Source: Polyangiaceae bacterium (GTDB taxonomy: Bacteria; Myxococcota_A; Polyangia; Polyangiales; Polyangiaceae). Taken from it: a stretch of 64,000 nt of DNA. The stretch is taken from the NCBI GenBank assembly GCA_015075635.1, contig JABTUA010000001.1:2976001-3040000 (forward strand), given 5' to 3'. Numbering within the stretch: position 1 is the stretch's first letter; every line of letters begins with the position of its first letter. The position numbers and the translations under genes are program-made. Below the pieces are notes generated by a model that saw only the letters and a program-made list of their open reading frames with translations, was not told the DNA's origin and did not search any database. Shown piece after piece: positions 9,457 to 19,104 of this stretch.

Positions 9457-11676
9457 ATGCTCGTCGCACCGCCCAAGCCCCTCGAATCCGCCGAAGCGGC
9501 AGCCATGCTCACGCCTTTGTTTGCTTGGCGGGCGCTGCGCAAGCATTGGCCGCTGGTCATTGGGACGGTGGTCGCCCTGACGCTAGCGACCGCCTTCTAC
9601 ACCCTGGGCAAGACCAAGATCTACTCGGCCACGGCGACGCTCCAGATCGATCCGAACCCACCCAAACCGCTGGGCAAGGACTTTCAGGGGGTGGTGGACA
9701 TGGGCCCCGGTCTCTACTGGGCGAACCAAGAGTACTACGAGACACAGTACAAGATCTTCCAGAGCCGAAGGATCGCTGCTGAGACGGTGCGCACGCTTGG
9801 TCTGAACCGGGACGCCGGCTTCCTGCTGAACCTGCCTCCGGGCAAGACAGCTCCGCCGATGGAGTGGTCCGTCGACGACACCGCACAGCTCCTGCGGTCG
9901 CGAGTGGCCGTCGACCCGGTGAAGGACAGCAGACTCGTGGTGGTCAGCCTCGAGGACGCCGACCCTCAGCGAGCTCAACGAGTGCTCACTGCGCTGGTGG
10001 ACACGTATGTGCAGCGTAACATCGAGGACGCGCTCGTATCGACGAACAGCGCGAGCGACTGGCTACGTGGTCAGACGGAAAAACTGAAGCTCGAGCTCGA
10101 AACCAGCGAGATGAGCTTACACAACTACAAGAAGGACAAAGAGATCCTCTCCGTGTCCATTGACGACCAGTCGAACATGCTGCGCGCCGAGATGCAGCAG
10201 CTCAACGAAGACCTCACGCGCCTGAAGTCCAAGTCTCAGGCCATTCAATCCAGGCACGACGAGCTGGAGAAGATCAACGCGGAAGACCCGGTCAATCTCC
10301 CCGCAACGGAGCTCCTGTCCAGCCCTCTCTTGCAGCAGCTCCGCCACGAATACGTGATGGCGAAACGCGACGTCGACGCGCTCCAAGCCTCGGGTAAGGG
10401 GTCCAACCACCCAGAGACTGCGGCTGCCGCGGCTCGAACGGCGACGATTCGAGCGGCCTTGCTAGCCGAGATCAAGAATGTCAAGGGCGCGGTCGCCAAG
10501 GACCTGAGCGGGACTCAGAGGGAGCAGAAGGGCATCTCGCGGTTGTTCGACGGAGCCAAGCGCCGGGCGATGGACTTGAACCTGTTGGAAATCGAGTACA
10601 ATCGCCTGTTGCGAACCAAGAGCACGACCGAGAAGCTCTATTCACTAGTGGTCGAGCGCACGAAGGAGAGCGACCTGACACGCCTGATGCGCTTCAACAA
10701 CATCTCGGTGGTCGATAGTCCCCTGGTGCCCGCAAGTCCGATACGCCCCAACGTCCCGCTCAGCGTCGCGTTCGGTTTCGCGCTCGGTGTCGCTATGGGC
10801 GTTGGTCTCGCGCTGGGTCGTGAGCTGGTGGACCGTAGCGTCAAGACCCCCGACGACGTCGAGCATGAGCTCGGCGTGCCGTTCTTGGGACTCTTGCCGG
10901 TGTGGGGCGGTGACAGTCCGGGCTACTACGGGAGGCGCAAGAGACGCCAGAAGGCGGCGGTCGAAGGGTCGGCGGCGTTGATCGTCCACAACGCTCCCAC
11001 GAGCGGGGTCGCAGAGGCCGCCCGCGCGATTCGCACCAACATCTTTTTCATGTCGCCGGACAATCCCTATCGCCGGCTCCTGGTCACCAGCGCAAGCCCG
11101 TCGGAGGGCAAGACGACGGTGGCATGCAGTCTGGCGATTGCCCTGGCGCAGGCGGGGCAACGGGTGTTGCTGATCGACTGCGACCTCCGCAGGCCGCGCA
11201 TGCACAAGATCTTCGGCGTGTCGAACGACGTCGGAGTGTCGACTGCGGTCTTGGACCGCGGGGTGCTCAGCACCGCGGACCTTTCAACGTCCGTCCCCAA
11301 CCTAAGCCTGTTGCCGTGCGGGCCCCACGTCCCGAGCCCCGCGGAGCTGCTCCACAGCGACTCGTTCTCGCGCCTGCTCGACCACCTTCAGTCGCAATAC
11401 GAGCGCATCGTCATTGACAGCCCGCCGATCGCGCCCGTCACGGACGCGACCATCCTCTCCACCAAGGTCGACGGGACCGTGGTCGTGGTGAGGGCGTTCC
11501 GCACGACCCGCGAGCTCGCTCGTCAAGCCGTCCGGTCGCTGACGGACGTCGGCGGCAAAATGGTCGGGGTCGTCCTGAACGCGGTCGACCTCGGCCGGCG
11601 CGAATACGGCTACTACCAGTACTACTATTACAAAAAGGAAGGCTACGGCGCGCCCCCGGCGGACGAAGCGGCCTGA
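9457..11676 (+). CDS. Wzc-like polysaccharide co-polymerase with BY-kinase domain
   Basis: The protein is 739 aa. An N-terminal membrane helix (~31-50) leads into a Wzz/chain-length periplasmic region with coiled-coil (~200-400, rich in E/L/K/Q), and a second helix lies near 425-445. The cytoplasmic kinase domain has Walker A SASPSEGKTT (~545), Walker A' LLIDCDLRRP (~571) and Walker B IVIDSPP (~650). The tail holds a tyrosine cluster (YGYYQYYYYK), the autophosphorylation site of bacterial tyrosine kinases. It controls chain length and export of the polysaccharide with the Wzx/Wzy proteins here. A second ATG at codon 17 is an alternative start. The outer-membrane partner (Wza) is not in the window. 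Confidence 0.9.
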   Translation: MLVAPPKPLESAEAAAMLTPLFAWRALRKHWPLVIGTVVALTLATAFYTLGKTKIYSATATLQIDPNPPKPLGKDFQGVVDMGPGLYWANQEYYETQYKIFQSRRIAAETVRTLGLNRDAGFLLNLPPGKTAPPMEWSVDDTAQLLRSRVAVDPVKDSRLVVVSLEDADPQRAQRVLTALVDTYVQRNIEDALVSTNSASDWLRGQTEKLKLELETSEMSLHNYKKDKEILSVSIDDQSNMLRAEMQQLNEDLTRLKSKSQAIQSRHDELEKINAEDPVNLPATELLSSPLLQQLRHEYVMAKRDVDALQASGKGSNHPETAAAAARTATIRAALLAEIKNVKGAVAKDLSGTQREQKGISRLFDGAKRRAMDLNLLEIEYNRLLRTKSTTEKLYSLVVERTKESDLTRLMRFNNISVVDSPLVPASPIRPNVPLSVAFGFALGVAMGVGLALGRELVDRSVKTPDDVEHELGVPFLGLLPVWGGDSPGYYGRRKRRQKAAVEGSAALIVHNAPTSGVAEAARAIRTNIFFMSPDNPYRRLLVTSASPSEGKTTVACSLAIALAQAGQRVLLIDCDLRRPRMHKIFGVSNDVGVSTAVLDRGVLSTADLSTSVPNLSLLPCGPHVPSPAELLHSDSFSRLLDHLQSQYERIVIDSPPIAPVTDATILSTKVDGTVVVVRAFRTTRELARQAVRSLTDVGGKMVGVVLNAVDLGRREYGYYQYYYYKKEGYGAPPADEAA

Positions 11677-11679
11677 CCG

Positions 11680-12879
11680 TCAGCCGCGTCGAACCCAGTC
11701 CCAGGTGAGCTCTTCCTCGGGCGGCATGCCGAGCCGCTCCCTGACCAGCGACGTCCAGCGCTTCTGGTAGCTCACTTCGCTGTGGAACTCGACGAAGCGC
11801 CGGCCGCTCGGGCCGAGCCGCCAATCGGGCGCCTGCGTGAGCGCAAGCTCGAGCGCGCGGGCGAGCTCCGCGGGGCGCTCGACGTCAGAGGTCCAGCCGA
11901 GGTCGAAGTCAGAGATGGTGCGGCCGATCCATCCGAACTCGGAGCCAAGCACGGGCCGCTCCGCCGCAGCGGCCCGCAAGACAACGCTGGCCGAGCCCAT
12001 GTGCCGCGGATAAGGAGCGCACACCAGATCCGCGGCTTGCACTGAATGCTCGAGAACGGCTTCCTCAACGAACTCGTCAAGGCTGACGACTCGACGACCC
12101 CCGCCGCGCCCGAACAGCTCGTCCCGAACCGAACGGACCGCTCGGTCGTGAGGACCCGCGAGCAGCAGCCGGTCGTCCTCGCCGAGTCGTGCCTGCGCAA
12201 AAGCGCGGAGCAGCCGATCCACTCCCTTGCGGACATCCATCACGCCGACGCAGGCGATGACTCGGCCGCCGTTCGGCAGGGCCAGCGCGCGACGAGCTTC
12301 CGGCTTGGATACGGCCGGCGGCGGCACGACCGGGTCGGGAACGAGTGACCAGCGGCGACTCGACCGCGGGTGCTCACGGCGCATGGCCTCGAAGACGTAC
12401 GGGTCGAGGTGGTGGACTCGGTCGAACGGTGCCAGCAGGGCGGCTCGGAACGACATCCTGCGAGCGAACGCGCTCCGCCACCTGAGGCTCGGATACACCG
12501 CCCCCGCACGAAACAGCAGCGCTTCACTCTGGACGTCGCGCGGGAAGAGCCGCCGGGGCCCGAGGCGTGTCAAAGACGTCAGCTGTGCGATGCCATCCGC
12601 GTACGGCACGTAGACGTGCTCCGCAGCGAGTCGTCGCGCGGCCCGCCCCAACTCGAGCGAGAGGCGCGCGAGCGCTAGGCGCCCACCGGGCACCCAATCC
12701 AGGCAAGGGTCTAAGACAGCTCGGCCGAGCTCGGGTAAGAGCACCCGCCGGTTGGCCGTGCTAGCGGCTGCTTCAGGAGTCGTGGCGATGGTCACGGACA
12801 CCGGCAGCGCGCACAGAGCGCTGGACAAGAGGCGCACGAAATTCGCGTGGTGGCCCGAAAGGTCGGGCTCGAAAATCAT
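11680..12879 (-). CDS. GT4-like glycosyltransferase
   Basis: The protein is 399 aa from the ATG of MIFEPDLSGHHANFVRLL. The frame extends upstream without homology-like sequence, and a GTG four codons earlier is possible. The GT-B C-terminal half shows VIACVGVMDVRKGVDRLL (nucleotide-binding domain entry) and a degenerate sugar-donor site near GSASVVLRAAAAERPVLGSEFG. It stops 3 bp from the kinase gene's end (convergent). It probably contributes one linkage of the repeat unit. Donor unknown. Confidence 0.72.
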   Translation of the reverse strand: MIFEPDLSGHHANFVRLLSSALCALPVSVTIATTPEAAASTANRRVLLPELGRAVLDPCLDWVPGGRLALARLSLELGRAARRLAAEHVYVPYADGIAQLTSLTRLGPRRLFPRDVQSEALLFRAGAVYPSLRWRSAFARRMSFRAALLAPFDRVHHLDPYVFEAMRREHPRSSRRWSLVPDPVVPPPAVSKPEARRALALPNGGRVIACVGVMDVRKGVDRLLRAFAQARLGEDDRLLLAGPHDRAVRSVRDELFGRGGGRRVVSLDEFVEEAVLEHSVQAADLVCAPYPRHMGSASVVLRAAAAERPVLGSEFGWIGRTISDFDLGWTSDVERPAELARALELALTQAPDWRLGPSGRRFVEFHSEVSYQKRWTSLVRERLGMPPEEELTWDWVRRG

Positions 12880-13029
12880 CGCACGTAGCACGGCCCCACC
12901 CGCCAGACGCGCTGAAGCGCTGCTCCCGACCGTCCGCCGGGCCACGGACTTCCCTCCACCGACCGACCAAACTTGAGGTAGCTTCCGCGCAGGGAAAGGC
13001 GCTCGGCTGGCGGTGCGCACTTCCTCGGC
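12880..13029. promoter_or_regulatory. Divergent intergenic region upstream of MBOAT operon
   Basis: This 150-bp gap lies between the divergent glycosyltransferase and MBOAT genes. It should carry promoter(s) by arrangement. No consensus sigma-70 or sigma-54 site is evident to the eye. Confidence 0.3.
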
Positions 13030-14448
13030 ATGCTCTTCAACTCCTTCTCGTACTTCGTGTTCTTTGCGTTGACGCTGGCCGTCTACTGGGCCGTGCGAGG
13101 GCAACGCACTCGACTCTGGGTGCTCCTCATCGCGAGCCTCGTGTTCTACGGCAGCTGGAGCCCCATATTTCTGTGCCTGCTCTTCGTAACCATCGGGATC
13201 GATTTCTGGGTTGCGAAGCGCCTGTACGCTTTGGGCGACGACAAGCGACGCAAGCGACTCTACCTCGTCCTGAGTCTTTGCGGAAACCTCGGGATCCTGG
13301 CCGTCTTCAAGTACTCCGACTTCTTCCTGCAGAACGTGTCCTGGGTCGCGCGGCTCTCCGGGCTCACCGATTGGGTGCCCAAGCCCTTGGGCATCGTGCT
13401 GCCCCTCGGCATCTCATTCTACACGTTCCTGAGCTTGGGCTACATCATCGACGTCTATCGGCGGAACGCCAAGCCGATAGAGTCGTTCCTGGTCTTCTCG
13501 GTCTTCTTGATGTTCTTCCCGCACTTGATCGCGGGGCCCATCCTTAGGGCCGCGGAGTTCAGTCCGCAGCTCCAGACTCCCCGCTGGGTAGATCAGAATC
13601 GGATCTATGCGGGAGCGTCGCGCATCGGCATCGGGCTGATCAAGAAGGTCTTGATCGCGGACTGGCTCGCAGCGGTCGTCGAGCCAGTCTTCTCGAACCC
13701 GCACCTGTTCGACGGACGCTCGCACCTGATCGCGCTGTATGCCTACGCGTTCCAGATCCTGTTCGACTTCGCCGGGTACTGTGACATTGCCATCGGGAGC
13801 GCCCTGTTGCTCGGATACGAGCTTCCAGAGAACTTCCGAAGCCCGTACTTCTCGAGGAGCATCACTGAGTTCTGGAGGCGCTGGCACATGACGCTGTCCA
13901 GCTGGCTCCGCGACTATCTTTACATCTCCCTCGGCGGGAACCGCGGCGGCGCCTGGAAGACCTATCGAAACCTCGCACTCACCATGCTGCTCGGCGGGCT
14001 CTGGCACGGGGCGTCGTGGAATTTCGTCATTTGGGGCGGCTTGCACGGCCTGTACTTGGCGGTGCACCGCGCGTTTGGCGGCACTCGACCGGCGCGCGAT
14101 CTCGAGGGACTGAGCTTCACCAACGCGTGGCGCACCTGGTTGACCTTCAACCTCGTGTGCTTCGCCTGGATCTTCTTTCGCGCGCAGCACTTCGACCAAG
14201 CTTGGGCAGTCCTCACCGGGATCGGCAGCCTGACCGCGTCGCTCTGGGGTTGGGCGCTGCTCCTCGGCGCGAGCCCACTCGCGCTCGGTACCTATGCCCT
14301 AGCGTCGTGGCTTCGGGGCCGCCTCCAAGCCTGGATGCCGACTGGTCCGCGTGCTCAGCTTGCATACGGCGGGCTTTGGGGCGTGCTCGGGCTGGCGCTC
14401 GCCTTGGCGGCCGCGCCGGGCGCCGAATTCATCTACTTCCAGTTCTGA
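13030..14448 (+). CDS. MBOAT-family membrane O-acyltransferase (AlgI-like)
   Basis: The protein is 472 aa with about ten hydrophobic helices, opening MLFNSFSYFVFFALTLAVYW like AlgI/DltB/PatA. Family-typical segments are present: SFYTFLSLGYIIDVYR, FWRRWHMTLSSWLRDY and GGLWHGASWNFVIWGGLHG, the last containing the catalytic His. MBOAT proteins move an acetyl or acyl group across the inner membrane for transfer to an exported glycan. It is followed 2 bp later by a probable SGNH-fold partner, with a second SGNH protein convergent beyond it. This is the AlgI plus AlgJ/X or DltB plus DltD type of arrangement. Confidence 0.9.
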   Translation: MLFNSFSYFVFFALTLAVYWAVRGQRTRLWVLLIASLVFYGSWSPIFLCLLFVTIGIDFWVAKRLYALGDDKRRKRLYLVLSLCGNLGILAVFKYSDFFLQNVSWVARLSGLTDWVPKPLGIVLPLGISFYTFLSLGYIIDVYRRNAKPIESFLVFSVFLMFFPHLIAGPILRAAEFSPQLQTPRWVDQNRIYAGASRIGIGLIKKVLIADWLAAVVEPVFSNPHLFDGRSHLIALYAYAFQILFDFAGYCDIAIGSALLLGYELPENFRSPYFSRSITEFWRRWHMTLSSWLRDYLYISLGGNRGGAWKTYRNLALTMLLGGLWHGASWNFVIWGGLHGLYLAVHRAFGGTRPARDLEGLSFTNAWRTWLTFNLVCFAWIFFRAQHFDQAWAVLTGIGSLTASLWGWALLLGASPLALGTYALASWLRGRLQAWMPTGPRAQLAYGGLWGVLGLALALAAAPGAEFIYFQF

Positions 14449-14450
14449 CC

Positions 14451-15476
14451 ATGACCAATCCTCATCGGCGCCTGCTTCTCACAGTCCTGTCCGCGCTTGC
14501 CGTCTTTGGCGTCGGCGAGGCAGTGATGCGTGCGCTCGTGGCTCATGAGACTCCGTTTCGGCGAGTGCTCGACGATCAAGAGCGGCGGGACGCGAGTTGG
14601 TACTTCGGCGGAGCGCAACGACGCCGTGGGATCGCGCTGGCGGCCACCAGCCTCGCCGCCGGCAAGGAGACCTCCATTTCCCGAGAGCTCCGGGCGAGAC
14701 TACCCATTGACACTCACCTCGTCGATGACTCTCATCCGGGGTTGGTCGCCGACATCGTGGCGCGCTCGATTGAGAACCATGAGCGAGGTCTTGTCACTGT
14801 CGCCGAGCTCAACGTGTTTCCTTTCAACGAGCGCCGGTACCTCTTCGCGGACTGGAGGAAGTACTCGGTGGTCGCACGCCCAGCGCACCTCTTGGACGTG
14901 CTGCAGCTTCCCGACCCCGGAGTTCATTGGGCCGGGTTCGAGCAGGGTGGATTCGACGGCTTCGCCGGCGCGGGTCTGCGCCGCGTCGCGAGCTCTTATT
15001 TCTTCGGTCAGGCGATCCAAGGCGGCGTGCGAGAGCGCCTACGCTTCGCTCTGCTCGGTCGTGGCACGCCTCCCAATCGCCCGTCTCAGACAGAGCGAGA
15101 CAACCTTACCCGGCAGAACATCACGCGGAAATCTTTCGACGCAGGCATCGACACGCAAGTGCTTCGTGCAACTGCTACGCGAGCCTGCAAGGACCGCGCT
15201 GGGTCCTCGCTGATCGTCTACTTCCCGCCGCTGGCGCTCGGATACCTGCGCGACCTCGGCGGAGGCGAAACGTCCTTCCTGGCGCGGTTCTCCGCTTGGC
15301 GCGCCGAGGTGACGGCATCTTTCGGGAGCTGCGGCGTTGCGGTCCTAGACTACACGGAGCTCTTCGTGGATCGGCCGGACTATTTCCTAGACTACGGACA
15401 CATGGAGGACGCCGCGTTCCCCGTGCTGAGCGAGCGCATGGCCGGAGACCTCCGTGAGCTCAGATTGGTCGAGTAG
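14451..15476 (+). CDS. Membrane-anchored SGNH-like partner of MBOAT acyltransferase
   Basis: The protein is 341 aa. An N-terminal signal-anchor (RRLLLTVLSALAVFGVGEAV) precedes a periplasmic domain. Near the end, DYGHMEDAAFPVLSERMAGDL resembles SGNH block V (D-x-x-H), as in AlgJ/DltD-type proteins, but I see no GDS nucleophile block. The ATG lies 2 bp after the MBOAT stop, so the two are probably co-translated. The likely role is to receive the acyl group or position the glycan during O-acetylation. The assignment rests on context plus the block V-like motif. Confidence 0.55.
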   Translation: MTNPHRRLLLTVLSALAVFGVGEAVMRALVAHETPFRRVLDDQERRDASWYFGGAQRRRGIALAATSLAAGKETSISRELRARLPIDTHLVDDSHPGLVADIVARSIENHERGLVTVAELNVFPFNERRYLFADWRKYSVVARPAHLLDVLQLPDPGVHWAGFEQGGFDGFAGAGLRRVASSYFFGQAIQGGVRERLRFALLGRGTPPNRPSQTERDNLTRQNITRKSFDAGIDTQVLRATATRACKDRAGSSLIVYFPPLALGYLRDLGGGETSFLARFSAWRAEVTASFGSCGVAVLDYTELFVDRPDYFLDYGHMEDAAFPVLSERMAGDLRELRLVE

Positions 15477-16388
15477 TCACTTGCGCAGAGCGAGTCGCAC
15501 TTCGTCCCTGAGCACTTCGCTCAGAATCCGTTGCCCCTGCACCGTCAGGTGAATCGGATCGGCGAACGGATTGTCTCCGTTCTCGAGAGCTGCACGCCAG
15601 CGGGGAGCCAGGTCCACTGTCTTCACACCGAGCCCCAAGGCAACCTCACGCAGGCTGGCGAGGCCGCGGGGCTCCGAACCGCTCAACTCGTCCCTGCCCG
15701 CGTGAAGGAGTACCACGAGACGCGCGCCGCTTGCAGCCAAGAGCTTGAGCATCTCGCCGAAAGCCTGGAGCGCGCTACGCTCAGCTTCTCGGTCGATAGG
15801 CACGCCCGCGGAAGATGCCGCGACCCGTCCGGCGACCTCGGCGACCGCGAGATATGGCCAACGTCGCTCGACCCTGTCGCCGGTCGGCACGTCGAACGCA
15901 TCGTGCGCTGACGCCACGACCACGGCCACTTGAGCGTCGAACGTGCCGAACCTCTTCAAGTATGCCAGCTGGTTCGCCGGGCCCCAGCTCGGAGCCGCAA
16001 CTGGAACGACGATGGCCGTGCCGCCGAGTGCACGTGCAGCGAGCTCGGTGCCGAGCTCGCCTTGATCCACGAGGTCGCCGCCGTAGACCACGCTGTCTCC
16101 AATCACCAGAACGCGGACCTCCGCGGCGTGCTGGCGCACGCGCGCCAGGCTCGGACCCCGAAGCGACCACTCGTTGACGTTGATCTTCCGGCCAAAACGC
16201 GTTGTGCTGGTCGATGGGGCCAGCACGTACTCGATCTCCGCATCCGGCAGCAGCTCCGGTGGCGCTGCATAGCCGAACCCTGCTCGGAGAACTAGTTCCG
16301 TGCCAGCGGGTACCGCAACGGCCGCCGCGGCAACGATGATCCATCGACGACGCCCTAGCGAACGGGGACAAACATACGGGCTGCCCAC
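15477..16388 (-). CDS. SGNH/GDSL-family hydrolase or acyltransferase, membrane anchored
   Basis: The protein is 303 aa from a GTG at 16386-16388 (VGSPYVCPRSLGRRRWIIV), followed by a transmembrane anchor. Block I is VLVIGDSVVYGGDLVDQ (catalytic Ser) and block V is DPIHLTVQGQRIL (Asp and His). SGNH enzymes of this layout deacetylate or acetylate exported glycans. The start overlaps the end of the polymerase gene by 34 bp, suggesting translational coupling. It is convergent with the MBOAT partner, ending one base away. Other GTG starts lie close by. Confidence 0.7.
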   Translation of the reverse strand: MGSPYVCPRSLGRRRWIIVAAAAVAVPAGTELVLRAGFGYAAPPELLPDAEIEYVLAPSTSTTRFGRKINVNEWSLRGPSLARVRQHAAEVRVLVIGDSVVYGGDLVDQGELGTELAARALGGTAIVVPVAAPSWGPANQLAYLKRFGTFDAQVAVVVASAHDAFDVPTGDRVERRWPYLAVAEVAGRVAASSAGVPIDREAERSALQAFGEMLKLLAASGARLVVLLHAGRDELSGSEPRGLASLREVALGLGVKTVDLAPRWRAALENGDNPFADPIHLTVQGQRILSEVLRDEVRLALRK

Positions 16389-17830
16389 AGGAACCACATG
16401 ATGGCAAGGGATACCAAGAATATCTGCGGAACACCGGTGAAGAACAGCCCCACGTGCCCTTCCGCATGCATCTTGAACAGATAAGTCATCCCGAGCGCAT
16501 GGAGGACCGGGTTCGCTGGATCGAACAGCCCCTCGTAGAACCCGACGAGGCCCCCGATGATCACGCCAACCGCGATGACGCCCCACCAGCCGTACGCCCA
16601 GTACCCGTCAAGCACGTGCGGCAGGTTCAGCGCGGTCGAGCGAATACCCATCTCGGTCTGAAGACCAAACGACAGCGCATATTCTCCGTTGTACGCGCGG
16701 GTCAGGTCGGGCTTCTCGGGCCAGAGGAACCGCGGGATGTAGCTCATTGGAATCAACTTCCAGCGGGAGCTCCCGGAGTGCCCCACGTTGCGCGGAACCC
16801 ACTCGATGGCCTGAGCGACGAACAAGAGCGCACTCAACCGATCGGCGGCGGCATCGACGTGCCCCGAAGTCTTGCGATCGCTTGACCAACTCTGCTCCAC
16901 CGCCGCGGTCCAGACATCGAAGCGCTGCGAGATGGCCACGTCGCCTCCTCGCCAGACCTGCTGCCGGTACAAGTGCTTAGCCGGTGTCAAGACGACGAAT
17001 GCCAAGAACATCAGCGCGATGGCGCGAGTGCTCAATCTGCCCGAAAGCTGCCAACCCAAGACCAACGCTGCCAGCCAGGGAAAGAGCGCCAATCCCAGCA
17101 TTCCGGTCAAGAGACCGGCGATGCTCGCAGCAGCCGTGTAGCCGAAGAACCACGCGCGCGAGATCGGGCTCTTCGTGGCATGCCAGTCTCTGTACAAGAT
17201 CGTCTGAATCAACTGCTCCGCCGCGACCAACGACGCCACGGTCGCGAGCGAGGTTGACTCCCGCCCTTTCACGCCGACAAACCAAGCGACGACCAGCAAC
17301 CCGATGCTGAAGACTGAGAACGCCCGCACCATGAATGATCCGGTCAGAGACCGTGGGTCCGGGAAGAGCCGTCGAACGACCGGCGACAGCCACTCACCGA
17401 TTCGCTTCGCCATCCGTGCGGTGATCAAGACCACAACCAAGAACAGCACGACGGCCCAGACAGCGTAGGTGAGGCTCGTCTCCGAGATCGGGATCGGCCC
17501 GCCCACGCCCACGAGTCGGCGGGCCTTGAATACCGGAAAGCCGAAGAAGACGTATTGCGTCACCGCGACCACGGCCAAGAACGGCAGATGCTTCGTCGTC
17601 GTGCGCTGGATCACGGCGAAAGCCAGCGTCCCGAGTGCTGCCGCGCCAGCGCGGGCGGCCATCGGGTATTGCGGGGCCGCGAAAAATGCGTGGATCCCCA
17701 GCAAGAGCACGCCGACCACTGGAACCGCGATCGGAGCGCGGAGCCACTCCGCAAGGAAGTTTCGTCGCGACTCCCTCCCGCCGATCGCGGTCGGGCCGAG
17801 GGCGTGGTGGTCTGAGGCCGGTGAAACCAA
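16355..17830 (-). CDS. Wzy-like polysaccharide polymerase
   Basis: The protein is 491 aa with about 10-12 predicted membrane helices and a long soluble loop (~305-400) containing VDAAADRLSALLFVAQAIEW and SYIPRFLWPEKP. This pattern is seen in O-antigen polysaccharide polymerase Wzy-type and EpsG/exosortase-linked polymerases. An in-frame TAG lies just upstream, so translation probably begins at TTG 17830, 22 bp after the glycosyltransferase stop. It should join lipid-linked repeat units at the periplasmic face. Polymerases diverge strongly, so the call rests on topology and context. Confidence 0.62.
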   Translation of the reverse strand: MVSPASDHHALGPTAIGGRESRRNFLAEWLRAPIAVPVVGVLLLGIHAFFAAPQYPMAARAGAAALGTLAFAVIQRTTTKHLPFLAVVAVTQYVFFGFPVFKARRLVGVGGPIPISETSLTYAVWAVVLFLVVVLITARMAKRIGEWLSPVVRRLFPDPRSLTGSFMVRAFSVFSIGLLVVAWFVGVKGRESTSLATVASLVAAEQLIQTILYRDWHATKSPISRAWFFGYTAAASIAGLLTGMLGLALFPWLAALVLGWQLSGRLSTRAIALMFLAFVVLTPAKHLYRQQVWRGGDVAISQRFDVWTAAVEQSWSSDRKTSGHVDAAADRLSALLFVAQAIEWVPRNVGHSGSSRWKLIPMSYIPRFLWPEKPDLTRAYNGEYALSFGLQTEMGIRSTALNLPHVLDGYWAYGWWGVIAVGVIIGGLVGFYEGLFDPANPVLHALGMTYLFKMHAEGHVGLFFTGVPQIFLVSLAIMWFLWAARMFVPVR

Positions 17831-17852
17831 GCGGGGACGAGCCTAGCACGCA

Positions 17853-19001
17853 TCAGTGTTTCGCGTGGCTGACCGCGGCCTTTTTCCGCAGCAGCGACGC
17901 GTAAACGGCGAGCATCCGCGTGGCCAAGGCGTCCCACGAAAACTCGGCCTCCATCCATGCCCTGGCCCTGCGCCCCATCGCGCCAAGATCCTCGTGACGC
18001 AGGTCCGAAAGCGCCGCGGCGATTTGTTCGGGCGCATTCTCGACCCAGCGCCCCACGCCACGAGCGTCCAGCTCGGACCACGGCGTGCCCGTCGAGGCGA
18101 CGACCGGGATCCCGTGCGCAAGAGCCTCGGCGATTGCCATGCCGAAGTTCTCCGAGTGCGAAGGCAGCACGCATACATCGGCTGCAAGGAACGCTCGGCT
18201 CTTGTCCGCGCCGCCCACTGCACCGTGAAAGGTCACACTTCGCTCCAGCCCGAGCTCACGCACCAGGCCGAGGAGCTCGTCGCGGTAGGTCGAATCCCCG
18301 TCACCATACACGTCGAGCAACACACCTGGCGAAGAGAGGGCGATGGCCCGAACCAGATTGGGGAGCGCTTTGATCGGATGCAGTCGTCCCAGGTACATGA
18401 CGCGGAGCGTACCGGCGGGCATGAAGTCCCGGCGAGCGACGAGCGGCGGAAGCTCGACCCCATTGGGAATCACCACGGTCGGGAGCTCCGGGAAGCGAAG
18501 CTCGCTTTGGCGGGCCTCGTCCGCCGAAGTTGCGTGCAGGATGGTGCGGGAGGGAGTGGCCAGGCCTCTGGCCAGTCGGTCCCAAACATCCTTGATCGAG
18601 CGCCTGCTCGTGCCGTCCCAGCGCTGGAGTGCGCCTCGCGGAGACCAGACCATCGGCTTTCCCGTGATTCGAGTGGCCACGAGCGCTGACCAGACGTGTG
18701 CCGTGTAGACACCAGTCATGTGGATCAGATCCGCGCGTGGGACGGCGCGGGCGACCTCCACCGGCAAGATCGGGGACAGATTGCCGGAGAGCCGCGACCC
18801 GCAGTACCTGACCTCGTAGCCAGCTGGAAAGTGCCGCCGGCGGTCGGACACGTTCCTACGGGGGCCAGCGGCGTCGGTGCAGATGACCTCGAGCGAGACC
18901 CCGGCACGCGCCAGCGCGTCGCACAGGCCCATCAACGAAAACGTGGGCCCCCCGTAGGCCGTAGCCGGGAAGAACGCTGGCGCGACATGTAAGACGTGCA
19001 T
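17853..19001 (-). CDS. GT4-family glycosyltransferase
   Basis: The protein is 382 aa starting MHVLHVAPAFFPATAYGGPT, with the typical GGPT acceptor loop. The donor domain has LRVMYLGRLHPIKALPNLV and the E-x7-E signature in SHSENFGMAIAEALAHGIPVVAS. The retaining GT-B fold is clear. It is co-directional with the polymerase and SGNH genes, forming a minus-strand operon. A slightly longer start seven codons upstream is possible. Donor sugar unknown. Confidence 0.85.
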   Translation of the reverse strand: MHVLHVAPAFFPATAYGGPTFSLMGLCDALARAGVSLEVICTDAAGPRRNVSDRRRHFPAGYEVRYCGSRLSGNLSPILPVEVARAVPRADLIHMTGVYTAHVWSALVATRITGKPMVWSPRGALQRWDGTSRRSIKDVWDRLARGLATPSRTILHATSADEARQSELRFPELPTVVIPNGVELPPLVARRDFMPAGTLRVMYLGRLHPIKALPNLVRAIALSSPGVLLDVYGDGDSTYRDELLGLVRELGLERSVTFHGAVGGADKSRAFLAADVCVLPSHSENFGMAIAEALAHGIPVVASTGTPWSELDARGVGRWVENAPEQIAAALSDLRHEDLGAMGRRARAWMEAEFSWDALATRMLAVYASLLRKKAAVSHAKH

Positions 19002-19104
19002 GACAGGCTCCGCCGCAGGCATCGACCAACCGCGAAGGCGGCCAAGATAGCATCCCCGCGGCTTGTGTACGCCTCGACTCGCGACGTTCTGCTATTAGGG
19101 TCTC
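19002..19104. promoter_or_regulatory. Divergent intergenic region before PssD/PssE operon
   Basis: This 103-bp gap separates divergent operons. An AGGG Shine-Dalgarno-like stretch sits 4 bases before the GTG at 19105. Promoter elements are not clear. Confidence 0.3.
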
